Source: Agapanthus africanus | Lineage: Eukaryota; Streptophyta; Magnoliopsida; Asparagales; Amaryllidaceae | Length of the DNA: 64,000 nucleotides | Direction of reading: 5' to 3' | Assembly: GCA_030015575.1 (NCBI GenBank) | Contig: JASDDO010000004.1 | Location: 322,532,654 to 322,596,653, forward strand | Part shown: positions 22,555-34,700 of the stretch, one piece after another | Layout: each line of letters starts with the position of its first letter | Numbering within the stretch: position 1 is the stretch's first letter | Notes under the pieces: model-generated | Told to the model about the DNA's origin: nothing | Seen by the model: the letters and a program-made list of their open reading frames with translations, nothing else | Databases searched by the model: none | Made by a program: the position numbers and the translations under genes

Positions 22555-23645
22555 GTTGTGCATTCGTGTTGTATGTGTAACATGATTTTAAACCATTGAG
22601 ATCAAGATTGATAGAACTGATCATCCTACATTGCAATAGCATTCATCAACCAAAAACTATTATTGCAATGGTATACATCTATAACAATCAACAATTAAAA
22701 CTATAAATATAGGATACTGATATCATAAAGCGTTATGAGACACCTCATCTGCCACGTGTGTCGTGATCATGGAAATCGCTAATATTGAGTTATGAGACAC
22801 CTCATCTGCCATGTGTCATGGTTACATATTAGTTAGGGACACGGCTATTTGTGTGCGGCTGCACGCTTGTGCAAAGATTTGTAATGTTAAAAAAATGTGA
22901 TTTTTTTTATACATTGGAAAGAATGAATAGGAATTGATCTTTACATTGTTAACCTCTTTTAGTTTTTCTTTAGGAGCGGTCTCTCATATCTTAGTTGAAA
23001 TATTTTCTATGTTTGTTATGGTCTTACTCTCACATAAACTATCAATATCATGCCACAAGAGAGTGAAAGAAATAGCATGCATGGTGTGTTCAATGTATGA
23101 TAAACAAGTACACTTCTAATAGTTTTTAAATTTGAGAAGTCCAGAGTGTATGGAAGGAGTTGAATAACAGAAGCATAAGGGGCACAACATTTTTTTCTTA
23201 AATTCTGGATACATTCTAAAATCTTCAACAGCAATTGGAGTGTATTTCGCTGTGAGAGACTCTTCAAAGAAATGGAGGAAGAAGCACTAAAGAAAAAAGA
23301 GAGAAAAATAAGAATATAAAGTTGAAACTAAACTTGAGCTATCCGCTGAAATCATAAAGCATAGGAAAGTTGATTGAGTCTTGATCTATTGCTCTTTCTT
23401 TGCATTATCTCGTATGTCCATTTATAGATTTTAATGCCACATGAGATGTATAATCTGTCAGCTCCCTATGGTTGTATTAATGTCAGCTCTTACACAATAT
23501 GGGTATCTGCCTTACCATTAAGACAACTATGGAATATGTTAATTTAATATGTAAGGCTGGCTATCTATGTATTCTGAGGGACTGCTTGCATAGAACTTAG
23601 CTTGATCCTCTCAATTATTACACATAAATATGCTGACATGCCTCT
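22555..23645. other. CACTA-1 internal spacer, no gene seen
   Basis: AT-rich DNA between the tandem repeat and the telomere-like repeat. A motif beginning TTATGAGACACCTCATCTG occurs twice at about 22735 and 22793. I see no supported coding region. Confidence 0.5.
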
Positions 23646-23885
23646 CATAACCCTAACCCCAGCCCCACAGTAACCCTAACCCCAGCCCCAACCCTAACCC
23701 CAGCCCACCGTAACCCTACCCCAGCCCCACAGTAACCCTAACCCCAGCCCCACCGTAACCCTAACCCCAGCCCCACCCCAGCAGCAGCCGAACCCCAACC
23801 CTAACCCTACCCCGACCCCGACCCCGACCCCGACCGCCACCGCGCCCCTGCCCAAACCAAACTCTCGCGCGCGCAACCCAGACCC
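23646..23885. repeat. Telomere-like minisatellite in CACTA 1
   Basis: This is an irregular array of CCCTAACCCCAGCC-type units with GACCCC-type units at its end. It differs from the plant telomere unit CCCTAAA. A reverse-complement counterpart lies at the matching place in CACTA 2 (56809-57001), so it belongs to the transposon and is not a relic of a chromosome end. Confidence 0.8.
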
Positions 23886-23940
23886 AGCCATGAATAATCC
23901 AAAAATGCTTTAATTTACCTCGAGATTTATACCTGAACGG

Positions 23941-24110
23941 GTGCGCTGGTGGGCTGGAGCGACGACGGTGGCGAATTGGCGAAGAAACCGGCGGTGGCGA
24001 CGACGGTGGCGACGAAATCGGCGGTGGCGACGACGGTGGCGACTCTGCCCAACGACGGTGGCGACGCGACGGTGGCGATTTGGGGTTTTTCGCGCGCGTT
24101 TGAGGGAGAG
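23941..24110. repeat. GGTGGCGAC-type minisatellite in CACTA 1
   Basis: This GC-rich stretch is built from 9-18-bp units of the GACGGTGGCGAC type. It lies between the telomere-like array and the subterminal repeats and has a GCC-rich counterpart in CACTA 2 (about 56580-56720). It is likely untranslated leader of the transposon. Open frames here are a by-product of the repeat. Confidence 0.6.
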
Positions 24111-24159
24111 AGAGAAAATGAGCGTAGGCTTTTCGATCTGGCTTTATTTTAAAACGATA

Positions 24160-24361
24160 TTTACTTGCCCCTACGGATATACCCGTAGGTCCTTTGTTTG
24201 CGGCACCGTAGGGGCAAACACCAAATTAAGAATTAATATTTTTATTCTTGGACGTCAGTGCCCGTAGGGGCAACCTTTTAGCCCTACGGATTAATCCGTA
24301 GGTCCAAGTTAAATATGCCCCTACGGATATTTCCATCCGTAGGGGCAACCCCCTATTTTAC
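24160..24361. repeat. CACTA-1 right subterminal repeats
   Basis: About six units of the same CCCCTACGG...CCGTAGGGG palindrome found at the left end. The sequence aligns, in reverse, with the left end of CACTA 2 at 56282-56480. Fewer units are present than at the left end. Confidence 0.88.
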
Positions 24362-24369
24362 TAGTGAGA

Positions 24370-25402
24370 ATATGGGTGCTTGCCTATTTAAAGTAGACAA
24401 TCTAACAAACGGTGTTATCAACACGGTAATTGTCTTAGAAAAGACACAAATCTTGCCGTCCATGTGCAACAGTTACCGATAACATCAAAACTAATTCAAG
24501 ATTTCAAGTCCTTTTCAAAGTATCTGACTCAGACTGAGTCTCAATCTAATCAATCTGACTTGAATGTGATTCAAGTATAAACTACAATACAACATGAATC
24601 CATAAATCCGTCTATTCAATCTATATCAATTTACATTGACCGAACCGAACCATGGATATACTCCGCCTACACGACTCTCCATTTATATCCATCTCATTTA
24701 CTGATATCATCGTTTTGGCAAGTCATCCATCTATATAACAAAACCATACAATCAATACAAAAGATATCGCGGGGTATATAAGGGGTAGATTGGTACGGAA
24801 GTTGTTAGAAGTGGCACGAGACTATAACCATAATACACCTAACCCGAATATCTATTGACGTTGTACTGTGGCTGAACGGTTCCTTGTGCTCCGTATAGTT
24901 TAGTCTCCGGAATAGTGGGACTCCTATCGTATACATTGGTATTTTCTGTACCAAGCTACAAACAATAGTGTTAACAATATAATCAATCATTATAAGATAT
25001 CTTCTCTTTCTGTCTATTCTATCTCTACTCATCTTTGAGACTTACGACATTCCTTTTTTCTTTCTTTGGAATGTTGTCAGGTGTTTCGGACGCATTAGAG
25101 ACCGAGCCCAGCACTGAGGATTTGGAGCAGTTTGCTTTTGACCCGGAGTTTTAGACACTTGTACATATTTATTTCATTTCAGTTATACCATTATTTAGGC
25201 ATCGCTTTCTACTCATGTATTTACATTTCAGTTGTACTTGTAAAATAATGTTTAATAAATAAAATTGCTGTTCATTTACATTCCTATCTCTTATGTACTT
25301 TACTTTATATTGCTTAGATACGCTTAGCGTGTTTACTTCTAAGTAAATACGTAGTGGCCTCGTCGCGTTCTCTTGCCGTACACCGGAAAGAGGTGCGTGA
25401 CA
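24370..25402 (+). repeat. Tekay left LTR, second segment
   Basis: This continues the left LTR after the CACTA element and ends in GTGCGTGACA. It aligns with 52393-53447 of the right LTR, with several percent differences and small indels. Short repeats of about 27 bp (about 25424-25490) follow just inside the element. I could not recognise a standard primer-binding site next to it. Confidence 0.85.
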
Positions 25403-25603
25403 GGTTTTGTTGGCGGCCCATGCAGGTCCGCTTTGTATGGACATGCAGGTCAATTCTGCATGGACATGCGGGTCAATTCTGCATGAAGTCCTAAGTAATA
25501 TAACATAAGAATCAGCAACTAAAAATATTCTTTACATATTCCTTGAATCTTCCAATTTCATATATTTTGAATCTGTCCTAACCCAAATTTTTCTTTTAAG
25601 GTT

Positions 25604-26404
25604 ATGGATTCCCCAAACAACACCAGCACCAATTTCAACAATACTCTACCACCTCTACCGCTTACACCTACTGTCACTGCTCCGATCAATGAGCAGACGG
25701 TACTGCTTGAGGCGATCCGCAGCCTCTTAGAGGGACAGCAGCAGCAGACTGCTATGTTGATGAACCGCCCAGAAGCGGAAGCCCCGGGGGTAAAGCAATT
25801 CCGGGCTTTGCACCCCAACCAATTCTCAGGAAAAGAGAGCCTTCTAGAAGCCGAGGAGTGGGCTCAGAGCATTGAAGATGATCTGGCAGCGGCACAAGTG
25901 CTAGAGATCGCTTGGGTTCGAGTTGCGAAGCTGCAGCTCACTGACAATGCATGGGTCTGGTGGAAGGCGGAAGAAAGCCGTATTGACCAACCGATCGAAT
26001 GGATGCCTTTTCGCGATATGTTTGACGCGAAATACTTCCCAGAGACTGCTCGATTCGACATGGAGCAGCAATTTATTCATCTACAACAGGGTTCGATGTG
26101 AACCAAGTCAGTAGATGAGTATGATGCTGAGTTTACCATTCTCAGTAGATAAGATATGTCTCAATATTCGATTTCCTAATATCACATATTACACAGCTAA
26201 CACAAGACCTTAACAGGTTCGCGACATATTTGATACCAACTGCTGAGATCAGATCTAGAATGTTTCAGCAAGGGTTAGATTCGGAAATCCAAGCTGCCTT
26301 AGCTACATGGGATTTTCCAACCCATGAATTGGCCCTGAAAGCTACCCGCCGATATGAGGCAGTGGTGAAAATGAGGGGTAGACCTCAATCTGCCGGGATG
26401 AAGC
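25604..26404 (+). pseudogene. Tekay gag, first part
   Basis: A frame from the ATG at 25604 encodes the Retrotrans_gag domain of a chromovirus, with motifs such as LHPNQFSGKE and WVWWKAEESR. The region is a broken fossil. It is cut at 26405 by the Copia element, and the five bases GAAGC at 26400-26404 are that insertion's target duplication. Confidence 0.85.
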
Positions 26405-28465
26405 TGTTGGATATATGTATGCCCTAGAGGCCATTATATGATAGTGGATGTATTTATACATGTATATATATACAGAGGACATTTTTGCTCGACATGATAG
26501 TATGCTATCTGGTTACGCTTTATCTGACTTGTTCACTGATCATGCTTTTATTCATTTGTACATGTTGATAAAGCCCTAAGGATGTTTGCTTGACTACTGT
26601 GATTATGATGCAGATCATACTAGTGGGACATGTGTAGTTTATAAGCATATCCTGAAATGTCCCTAGTCGTGGGTATATCAAGACGGCGTATCGATATTCC
26701 AGAGTAGACTAGCTTATAAGACACTAGATCCATGAGATGGGCGATGGATGTTCCCACATCCATTGATGTTTGACATCGAGATCGTATGCGGGTGCTCAGT
26801 GGAGACTGGGTACACTGGACGGACTCACCGAGAACTCTTATATGATATTATATCTATCTTTGGATAGCAGTTCTCAGGTGACACTGGTACAGGTTAGTCT
26901 GTCGACCCAAGATCGTCATAGAGTCTCATGTGGTCTCCCACTGTACTTTGATTTCCACCCTACCACGGCTCTACCGAGTCGTGCAAATAGGTGGCTTTTG
27001 GGTACAGTCCCGAGACACATGGAGGCAATGAGCGATATGAAGGGTTTCGTCTCTCCCGGTATTGGGGTTTGATGTTGCGCTGTGCGCGGTTGGCTATATC
27101 AGTAAGTCCCTGGCCAGAGCTGTTGAGATTTACTAATGAGTGTTATCAGTAGTTTCTCGATCTGTTATAAACCATTCATCGGCACGACTTATTGAGTTAT
27201 TGGGTTCGACGTTGCCATCCCTAGACTCGATATACAGCATATCTGACGAAGAGACCGGACTGTACGGTAAGTATTACTGGTTGATTCGACAGGAGTTTTT
27301 ACAGGCTCGCTTGTTTTTCTTCTGATCGTTCAATACCTAGGAGCCGTTATGCACTGCTGGTGCCGCTGACGGTTTATGGGTATGTGATATGATCACTGCC
27401 TACTACTAGCGTATTGATGAGTCTTAGAGTCCCACAATGGGGTTACTAGCTCAGGCGAAAAGATGTGGGGTGCATATGAGGATATGCACATGTGCTTGAT
27501 TAAATGCGTGTATATGATACCGCATTATAATCTGACGTTTTCTATTGGTCGGGTCGTATGTGATATGACCGGGTTATTAAATCAAGTGTTGGTTTAATAA
27601 TGACCATTAGCCTTTTCATTTAAAACCTTTTCTATTTGCATGCATGCATGAATGAGTGTATGTGCACATGTTGATGTGTATGCACACATACATGCATACA
27701 TACTTGTCATGGTTGTTGATATATTGGAGATGGGAATGCAAGACTCACATGGTATCAAATATTCATATATTTTATTTATTGAGAAAAATGAAATGGGATT
27801 AATTCATGGTTAAGAGTTTCTACACACTTCTTGTTGACTTTGACCTCACTTAACTATTAACCATGATTTAGTTCTTCATTTGGGTTTTAACTCAATGGAT
27901 AAATATCTAGATATTTGTTTACCATGGTTATAAGTGAGAGAGACTATAATATATATTATCTCTTCTCATTTATCTTTTATCTATATCAAAAAGAAAAGAG
28001 CTCTAGCATTTTCCATTCTCCTCCTTCTTCTTCCTCAAAGCTCACGACCTTTTCTTGAGTGAGTGAAATAAATAAAAAGGAAAGGTTTTTAAGTGAGATC
28101 CAAATCCATATCATCATTCTACTTTAGTATAGCCCACTAGATTAGAGTGTTTGCCTCATCTTCATCTTAGATCAAGAGGAGCTTGGAGCTTGAGAAAAAG
28201 GGGCCTCGGGTGGATCATTGTTGACTTGGAAGATCTCAAGCAAGCCGGTGCAAACTCAAGTTGATCTAAGGAGTCTAGTAAGGAGGTCTACAAAGGTTGT
28301 ATTCACTTTCATTTAGTGTTAGACACTTGTTTTTGTATGAGACATGCTTTTGTTACCCTAAACATCTAGTTTGATCCTAGGTTATGATTACTTAGCAACC
28401 AATTTTTTTGTTGTAGCATGTGTGTTGCTTGCAAACCCTTCTCAAGGTGCTAAGGAATCCCAACA
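26405..28465 (+). repeat. Copia 5' LTR
   Basis: It starts TGTTGGATATATGTATG and ends GGAATCCCAACA, 2061 bp. Promoter-like sequence with a TATA-type tract and a CT-rich leader lies around 27950-28060. Confidence 0.92.
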
Positions 28466-28478
28466 TGGTATCAGAGCC
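28466..28478 (+). promoter_or_regulatory. Copia primer-binding site (initiator tRNA-Met)
   Basis: TGGTATCAGAGCC follows directly after the 5' LTR. This is the standard plant Copia primer site. Confidence 0.92.
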
Positions 28479-30909
28479 AAGCTAGATTTTTAGTTACGAT
28501 GTTAAAACAATTACGAAACCGAATCAACTCCGGATTTACAAAAATTGAAACCCTAAAACTTGCTTCTCTGTCGATTTTAAAATGAGCTCGGAAATTTTTT
28601 CAAATAACTGCAGAAGCTAGTATGTGCTACACTGAGAACACCAAATGAAAACGGGGGCGGGGGGAGGGGGGGTTCATCGGATTTGGACCGGCCAGAAGGC
28701 CATAATTTCTGGCCCGCTCGGCCCCCCTTGCCCAGAAATGCCCCGTTTTTGTTTGGTGCTCTGTTCAGTTTGTTTTGGGGTTTTAGGCATTGTTTATTTA
28801 GTCCATAAATTTCATGTGATGTTAATTTGCTGTGGGACTAATTCGGAGCTATTCGTAGTCGTAATTTTATCATTGTATTAGTAACTTGACAATATTTGAC
28901 AGTTCGAACGAACATCAATCACCCCCCCATTACCCTCGCTGAAAATTTCCAAGTGTTGGAATTTTCTTAAGTTAATTATATTCGATAGTCGTGCAAGTAA
29001 CTCTATGGACCCTCTAGAAGAACAAAAACCTTAACTCGATTCTATACCCTCGGAACCGCGACTGAACCTTAGGGTTTGCCGTAGTTCCGTGGTGTTATAG
29101 GTGAGGCGTTGGTTTGGCCCTTCTACGGCTGGATCATAGGTACTGTGGCACGTTTTTGGGTACTTTAACTTTGCTCAAGTGTCGAGCTCTTCGGGGTAAT
29201 TTTGTGGGTGTTTGTTGATTCGATCGAAACGTTTAACATCGTCTTGGAATATGATATTTATTCTGCGACCGTAAGTGTAGTATGTGATATCGCCGGTTTC
29301 GTTGCTATATGTCAACGACAATTGGGGTACGCATACTTGCTTACGTTGATGACATGTGATGTTATGTGTTGCTATGACATGATGTATAGGATCGTTGTGA
29401 ATGAATGGCCGGGGGTTTTATGTGAGATGAGAGTTTTCTTTTCATTCATGTAAAATTCAAATGTATGTAATATTCTTTTATTTGGGGCACATCCGGGTTG
29501 AGGATGATGTTACCTTGATGTATATTATTTACTTTTTCGCATTAGGATAGATCCAAGATGGGGAGCACAAGTGACCAGGTTCTAGAGTCCAGTGGGAGAC
29601 CATCTCGAGGAGTCGGGACTGGGTCTCCTAACTTTAGAATTGGTAGGGTCGCTTGCCGCTCTCGTAGGGGTCTTGGGTGTGGGATTGGCTATTCATCACG
29701 ACCGTAGAACCCGTATTTTCTATCGTTGGCTAAATATAAAATACGAAATTCCTAGTATATCCTATATTTTCATATATGTGCTTCTGCTATTTATATTCTG
29801 TGATGTGATCGCTTGATATATCTGAGACGAATGCAATATTATATATGAGATATATAGTAGGCGTTGCTTATGTTTTGCACCCGCGCTAGTCCCGTCCGGT
29901 ATGCCGTTAGTTAAGTAACTTAACGGTGCATAACGGAACATTGTGGAGGATGCGGATGGCATAAGCGTACGTTGTATTTTCGTTTCTTTTCTGTGTTTGG
30001 CTTAAGGACTTAAATGATGGGACTACATTAATATGATTAATGTAAGGAAAAATAAACCTAAAAAAAGGATGTTGTAGAATCGAATTTAAAATCCACTCGG
30101 CTTTTTATAAAAAAAGCTACATTTCAAAATTGCGGAGCTTAAGCCACTCCTTTTGAAAACTGTTTGATTCTATAACGATATCAAGTTCAAAGCGTTAAAG
30201 GTTTTCTTAAAAACTATCCGCAACCCTCCGTCATTTTAGGAAGTAGAGTACTTAGTATTCGTGCAACGTTTGTTTACTATAGTTAAGGCGTAGTGTACGG
30301 TAGCTAAGTGATGTCTTCCTACACAGCATATGATGTGATTAATTGGGACAATTATATGACTTTGTTGACCATAGTTAAAGGTCATATAACTGGGTCTAAT
30401 TAATCAAGAAATGACGGGTTGAGCTTGACTAGTGCTTGTGATTTGTTGACCATAGTTAAGGTCATGAGTACTAGGGTTAAAAACCATATCGGGAGTTTCA
30501 AGAGTTGAAATTTGCAATGAGATTGCATACCTTCCATATGATGGTTGGATCCCGATCCCACTGTGAGCAAGAGTTGCTCCCAGGAGAGTTTTGCACTTTA
30601 CAATTAGCTAACCCATTAGGTGTCTAGAAAGGTGTCAACGGGGCTACGCCTCTTGGAAAATGAGGTTTACTTTAATTAGGTCCGTGCGAAAGCATGGGGA
30701 ACCTCCCTCAAGTACCGACACTGGCCTGGCTGAATGGTTAGCGAAGTTATAGAATGCAATTAATCCTGGCTAGTTTTCCTTTTAAGGTTTGAAGGGAAAT
30801 TTGATAAAAGCAGTGGGAGACATCGATTAGATAAGATAAATAACCAATCTGATCTTTGCAAGAAGTTTCACTAAGTGTATTCTTTTCTCTCTCTTAATGG
30901 CAGGTACCA
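28479..30909 (+). other. Copia leader, unusually long (2.4 kb)
   Basis: Between the primer-binding site and gag lies 2.4 kb without a recognised domain. A short frame of about 50 codons begins at about 29559 (ATGGGGAGC). The motif TTTGTTGACCATAGTTAA is repeated near 30361 and 30435, and an acceptor-like TAATGGCAG precedes the gag start. Long spliced leaders are known in some Copia groups. Whether this one carries captured host sequence cannot be told here. Confidence 0.5.
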
Positions 30910-31780
30910 ATGACAGGACTCAAGTTTCTACTAGATAAAAATAAACTGAATGGGACCAATTATAAAGACTGGCTGAGGAACATTAACATAGCCTTGACTT
31001 ATGATAAGGTATCATATGTCCTCACGGCTCCAGCCCCGCCCGTCCCAGGTCCTAAATCTTCGGTTATAGATAAGGAAGTCCGTAAGATATGGGACGCTGA
31101 CTGTGCTACGGCCAAATGTCTCACGCTTGCATCGATGGATAACACACATCAAAAGCAGCACGATAAGATGGACGTTCAATCCATCTTTCTCCATACAAAA
31201 GAGTTGTATGGGGAGCAATCTCGTGTCTTACGATACGAAGCGTCATGAAAGCTGTTTCAAACGCAGATGGCTCCTGGCACACCAGTTGGTGACCATGTTC
31301 TGAAGATGATAACTCTTATAGAAGAGCTTGAGGACCTCGGATGGACAATGGACAACGAACAATATACTGATATCATTCTGCAGTCCCTCCCCCCCACTTT
31401 TGCTCAGTTTGTAGTAAACTTCAACATGCACAACATGGAGAAGTCACCACCTGAACTCCTCAATATGTTGAGGAGTGCAGAGAGCACGCTGAAGTCAGTG
31501 AAGATTCCCTCTTTGACTGTTGGGCCATCTACCTCCTCTCGCCCGAAAGCTAAGGCCAAGGGAAAGATGAAGAAGAAACCCACCAAACCTAGAGGTGGAG
31601 TTAAAAAGGTTAAGGGGAAAGACAAGTCCATGGCTGGGGAATCGGGGAAAGGGGAATGTTATCACTGCCACAAAGCGAGACACTGGAAGCGCAACTACAC
31701 TGAGTACTTGGATATCAAAAAGAAGAAGCATGGAAATGCTTCCGCTTCAGGTGTGTTTGTGACAGAAAACTGTTTTTCTA
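30910..31780 (+). pseudogene. Copia gag region
   Basis: It starts at an ATG with the typical Copia gag opening (LNGTNYKDWLRNI) and ends with a degenerate CCHC zinc knuckle near 31655-31695 and a basic stretch. It is part of a broken element. No function beyond the usual capsid and nucleocapsid role is implied. Confidence 0.82.
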
Positions 31781-34700
31781 TAAACTCTGCTTCCTGGGTA
31801 TTAGATACCGGTTCAGGTTCTCACATTTGCAATTCCATGCAGGGGCTGAGAAATAGAAAAGTTTTGAATACAGGTGACCATACTCTCCGGGTAGGAAATG
31901 GTTCCAATGTACATGCGGTTTCAGTGGGAGAGTATCACCTGGGGTTGCCGTCAGGGTGTATATTGGTTTTGAACCCATGTTATTATGTACCTAGTATGCT
32001 TTGTAATATTGTATCCGTTTCTTTGTTAGATAATGAAGGATATAATTTTGTGTTGCAGAATAATGTTATGAACATTAACCTGAATCAAATGTTGGTTGGG
32101 TATGGTACACTTAATAACAGGATATACGTCCTAAATCAACATATAGTTTTCACCATACAACATACTAATAAAAGAAAACTCTTAGAAATAAATGAAGTTT
32201 TTCTTTGGCACTGTAGACTTGGTCATATTAACGAAACAAGACTAAACAAGCTACATAAAGATAGATATTTAAACCCTTTTGAATAAATCTTATGAGACTT
32301 GCCAGTCTTGTATCAAGGGTAAAATGACCAAATCTCCGTTTACAGGACACGGAGAAAGAGCTACTCAGCTCTTAGCCCTCATACACAGTGATGTATGCGG
32401 GCCAATGTCTACACAAGCTAGAGGCAGTTTTTCTTACTTCATAACCTTTACTGATGATTTCTCAAGGTTCGGTCATGTGTTTTTACTAAAACATAAGTCT
32501 GAAGTTTTCGAGAAATTCACCGAGTACAAAATTGAAGTAGAAAAACAAACCGGATTGAGTATCAAGATGCTTCGATCAGATCGAGGTGGGGAATATCTCA
32601 GTACAGAGTTTGCAGACTTTCTAAAAGAGAATGAGATTCTCTCTCAGCTCACTCCTCCTTACACACCACAGCACAACGGCGTGTCAGAACGTCGGAATCG
32701 GACCCTATTAGATATGGTTCGTTCCATGATGAGTGATGCTGAGTTACCTGTCTCATTTTGGGGGCATGCATTGGAGACTGCAGCGTTTCTATTAAACAAG
32801 GTTCCAACCAAAACCGTGTCTACCACACCATATGAGATATGGCATGGGAAGAGACTATTTCTCAAACGAGTTAGGATTTGGGGTTGTCCGACCTATGTTA
32901 AAAAGCAAAATCCGGACAAACTCGAGACACGGTCAGTCATGTGTAATTTTGTGGGGTATACAAAGAACTCATATGGATATCTATTCTACCATAAAGAGGA
33001 ACAAAAAGTGTTTGTTTTTCAGTATGCCACAATTTTTGAAAAAGAATTTTTTACAAATGATACAGATGGCAATGTGGTAGAACTAGAAGAAGTTCTAAAA
33101 ACACAAGTTACAAATGACGACTTAGTTGAACCGGTTATTACAACAAAAACTAATGAATCTCAACCACTCCGTAGATCTGGTAGGACTTCTCGCCCACCGG
33201 AGAGGTACTACGGTTTCCTCATTGATGGTGATAGAGAAGATTGCATCATGGAGGATGATGATCCTATCAGTTTTTAGCAAGCTATCACGAGTGGAGACTC
33301 TGTGAAATGGCTGGATGCCATGAGATCTGAAATGGAGTCTATGTACACCAATAAAGTATGGACTTTGGACGTTATACCCTCTGGGGTAAAACCCGTAGGG
33401 TGCAAATGGATCTTTAAAAGAAATATTGGTGTAGATGGGCATGTAGAGACCTATAAGGCAAGACTTGTGGCGAAAGGTTTTCGTCAAAGACTAGGTCTGG
33501 ACTATGACGAAACTTTTTCGCCCGTAGCCATGCTTAAATCCATTCGGATCCTACTTACTATTGCCGCTCACTACGACTATGAAATCTGGCAAATGGACGT
33601 TAAAACCGAATTTCTAAATGGTGATTTAGAAGAATGCGTTTATATAGATCAGCCAGAGGGCTTCGTTGACAGTGGGAGCAGCGGGAAAACATGTAGATTG
33701 CTTAAATCCATTTATGGATCAAAGCAGGCGTCACGGAGTTGGAACATCTGTTTTGATGATGTTATCAAAGAATTTGATATCATCAAAAATCCAGATGAAC
33801 CTTGTGTTTATAAGAAGGCTGTAGGGAGAGCTGTCACATTCCTCGTATTGTACGTGGATGACATTCTTCTGATAGGAAATGATATTCCTATGTTACAGTC
33901 GGTCAAAACATTCTTATCACAAAGGTTCACCATGAAGGACCTGGGTGATGCCACGTACATTTTGGGCATTCAGATCTATAGGGATAGATCCAAAAGGTTA
34001 TTGGGATTGTCCCAAACCAGGTACATCAACACTATCCTAAAAAGGTTTAGTATGGAAGACTCCAAGCGGGGTTCCTTACCCGCTTGCCATGGAGTCACTC
34101 TCTCCAAGGACTTTTGTTAGTGTATATGCCCTAGGGGCCATTATTGTATCATACTAGCTTGTATATTACTTAATGGAAGCTTGGGATATTCACAGTTATA
34201 TTAACAGTCTTGCTAAACATGGTAGTATGCTACTTGGTTTTATCTATCTTAATATGTGTGTACGTATTGATAGAGCCCTTAGGATCTTGCTTGACTACCA
34301 GCGTTGTGATGGCAGCCACACTAGTGGGGGCTGGGTAGTCTACAAGCACATCCTTTTTCAGGTCCCTAGTCGTAGGATTATCGAGACAGGACATCGATAC
34401 TCCGGAGTAGACTAGTGTGTACGCTTCTCATCCCAGTTGGGGAGATGGTCTGTCTCACAGCCATCAGTACGTCGTACTGGAGATAGTATACAGGTGCTCG
34501 TTGGGTTATGGGTACATCGGACATGACTCGCGGGGAACTGTTGGTTGGTATTATACCCATCGTCAATTAATAGTTCCCAGGTGACATGAGTACAACATAG
34601 TCCGCAAACTTGACACTGCTGCTAAGAACAGTGTGTTCCCACTGTTCTTAGATTGCTACCCTACCATGGCTCAAAGGAGTCGTGCAAACAGGTAGCAGTT

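Larger units (their letters stand above)
4530..24366 (-). mobile_element. CACTA (En/Spm) DNA transposon 1, deletion derivative
   Basis: The left end begins CACTACTACAAATAAGGG and the right end, read in reverse, begins CACTAGTAAAATAGGGG. These are imperfect terminal inverted repeats of the CACTA superfamily. A 3-bp target duplication AGA flanks it (4527-4529 and 24367-24369). The unoccupied site is visible in the sister LTR near 52390, which has a single AGA. Palindromic subterminal repeats occupy both ends. Both transposase genes read on the minus strand: a TNP2-type gene on the right and a TNP1/Transposase_24-type gene on the left. TNP2 has lost its catalytic part and is split by an Athila element, so the element cannot supply its own transposase. 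Confidence 0.93.

Noticed and set aside
23646-23885. True telomere or chromosome fusion point
   Set aside because: Units are irregular, not CCCTAAA arrays, and the same array occurs at the matching place in a second transposon copy.
23941-24267. Arg/Trp-rich frame in the GC-rich minisatellite
   Set aside because: It is a translation of the GGTGGCGAC-type repeat and runs into CACTA subterminal repeats.
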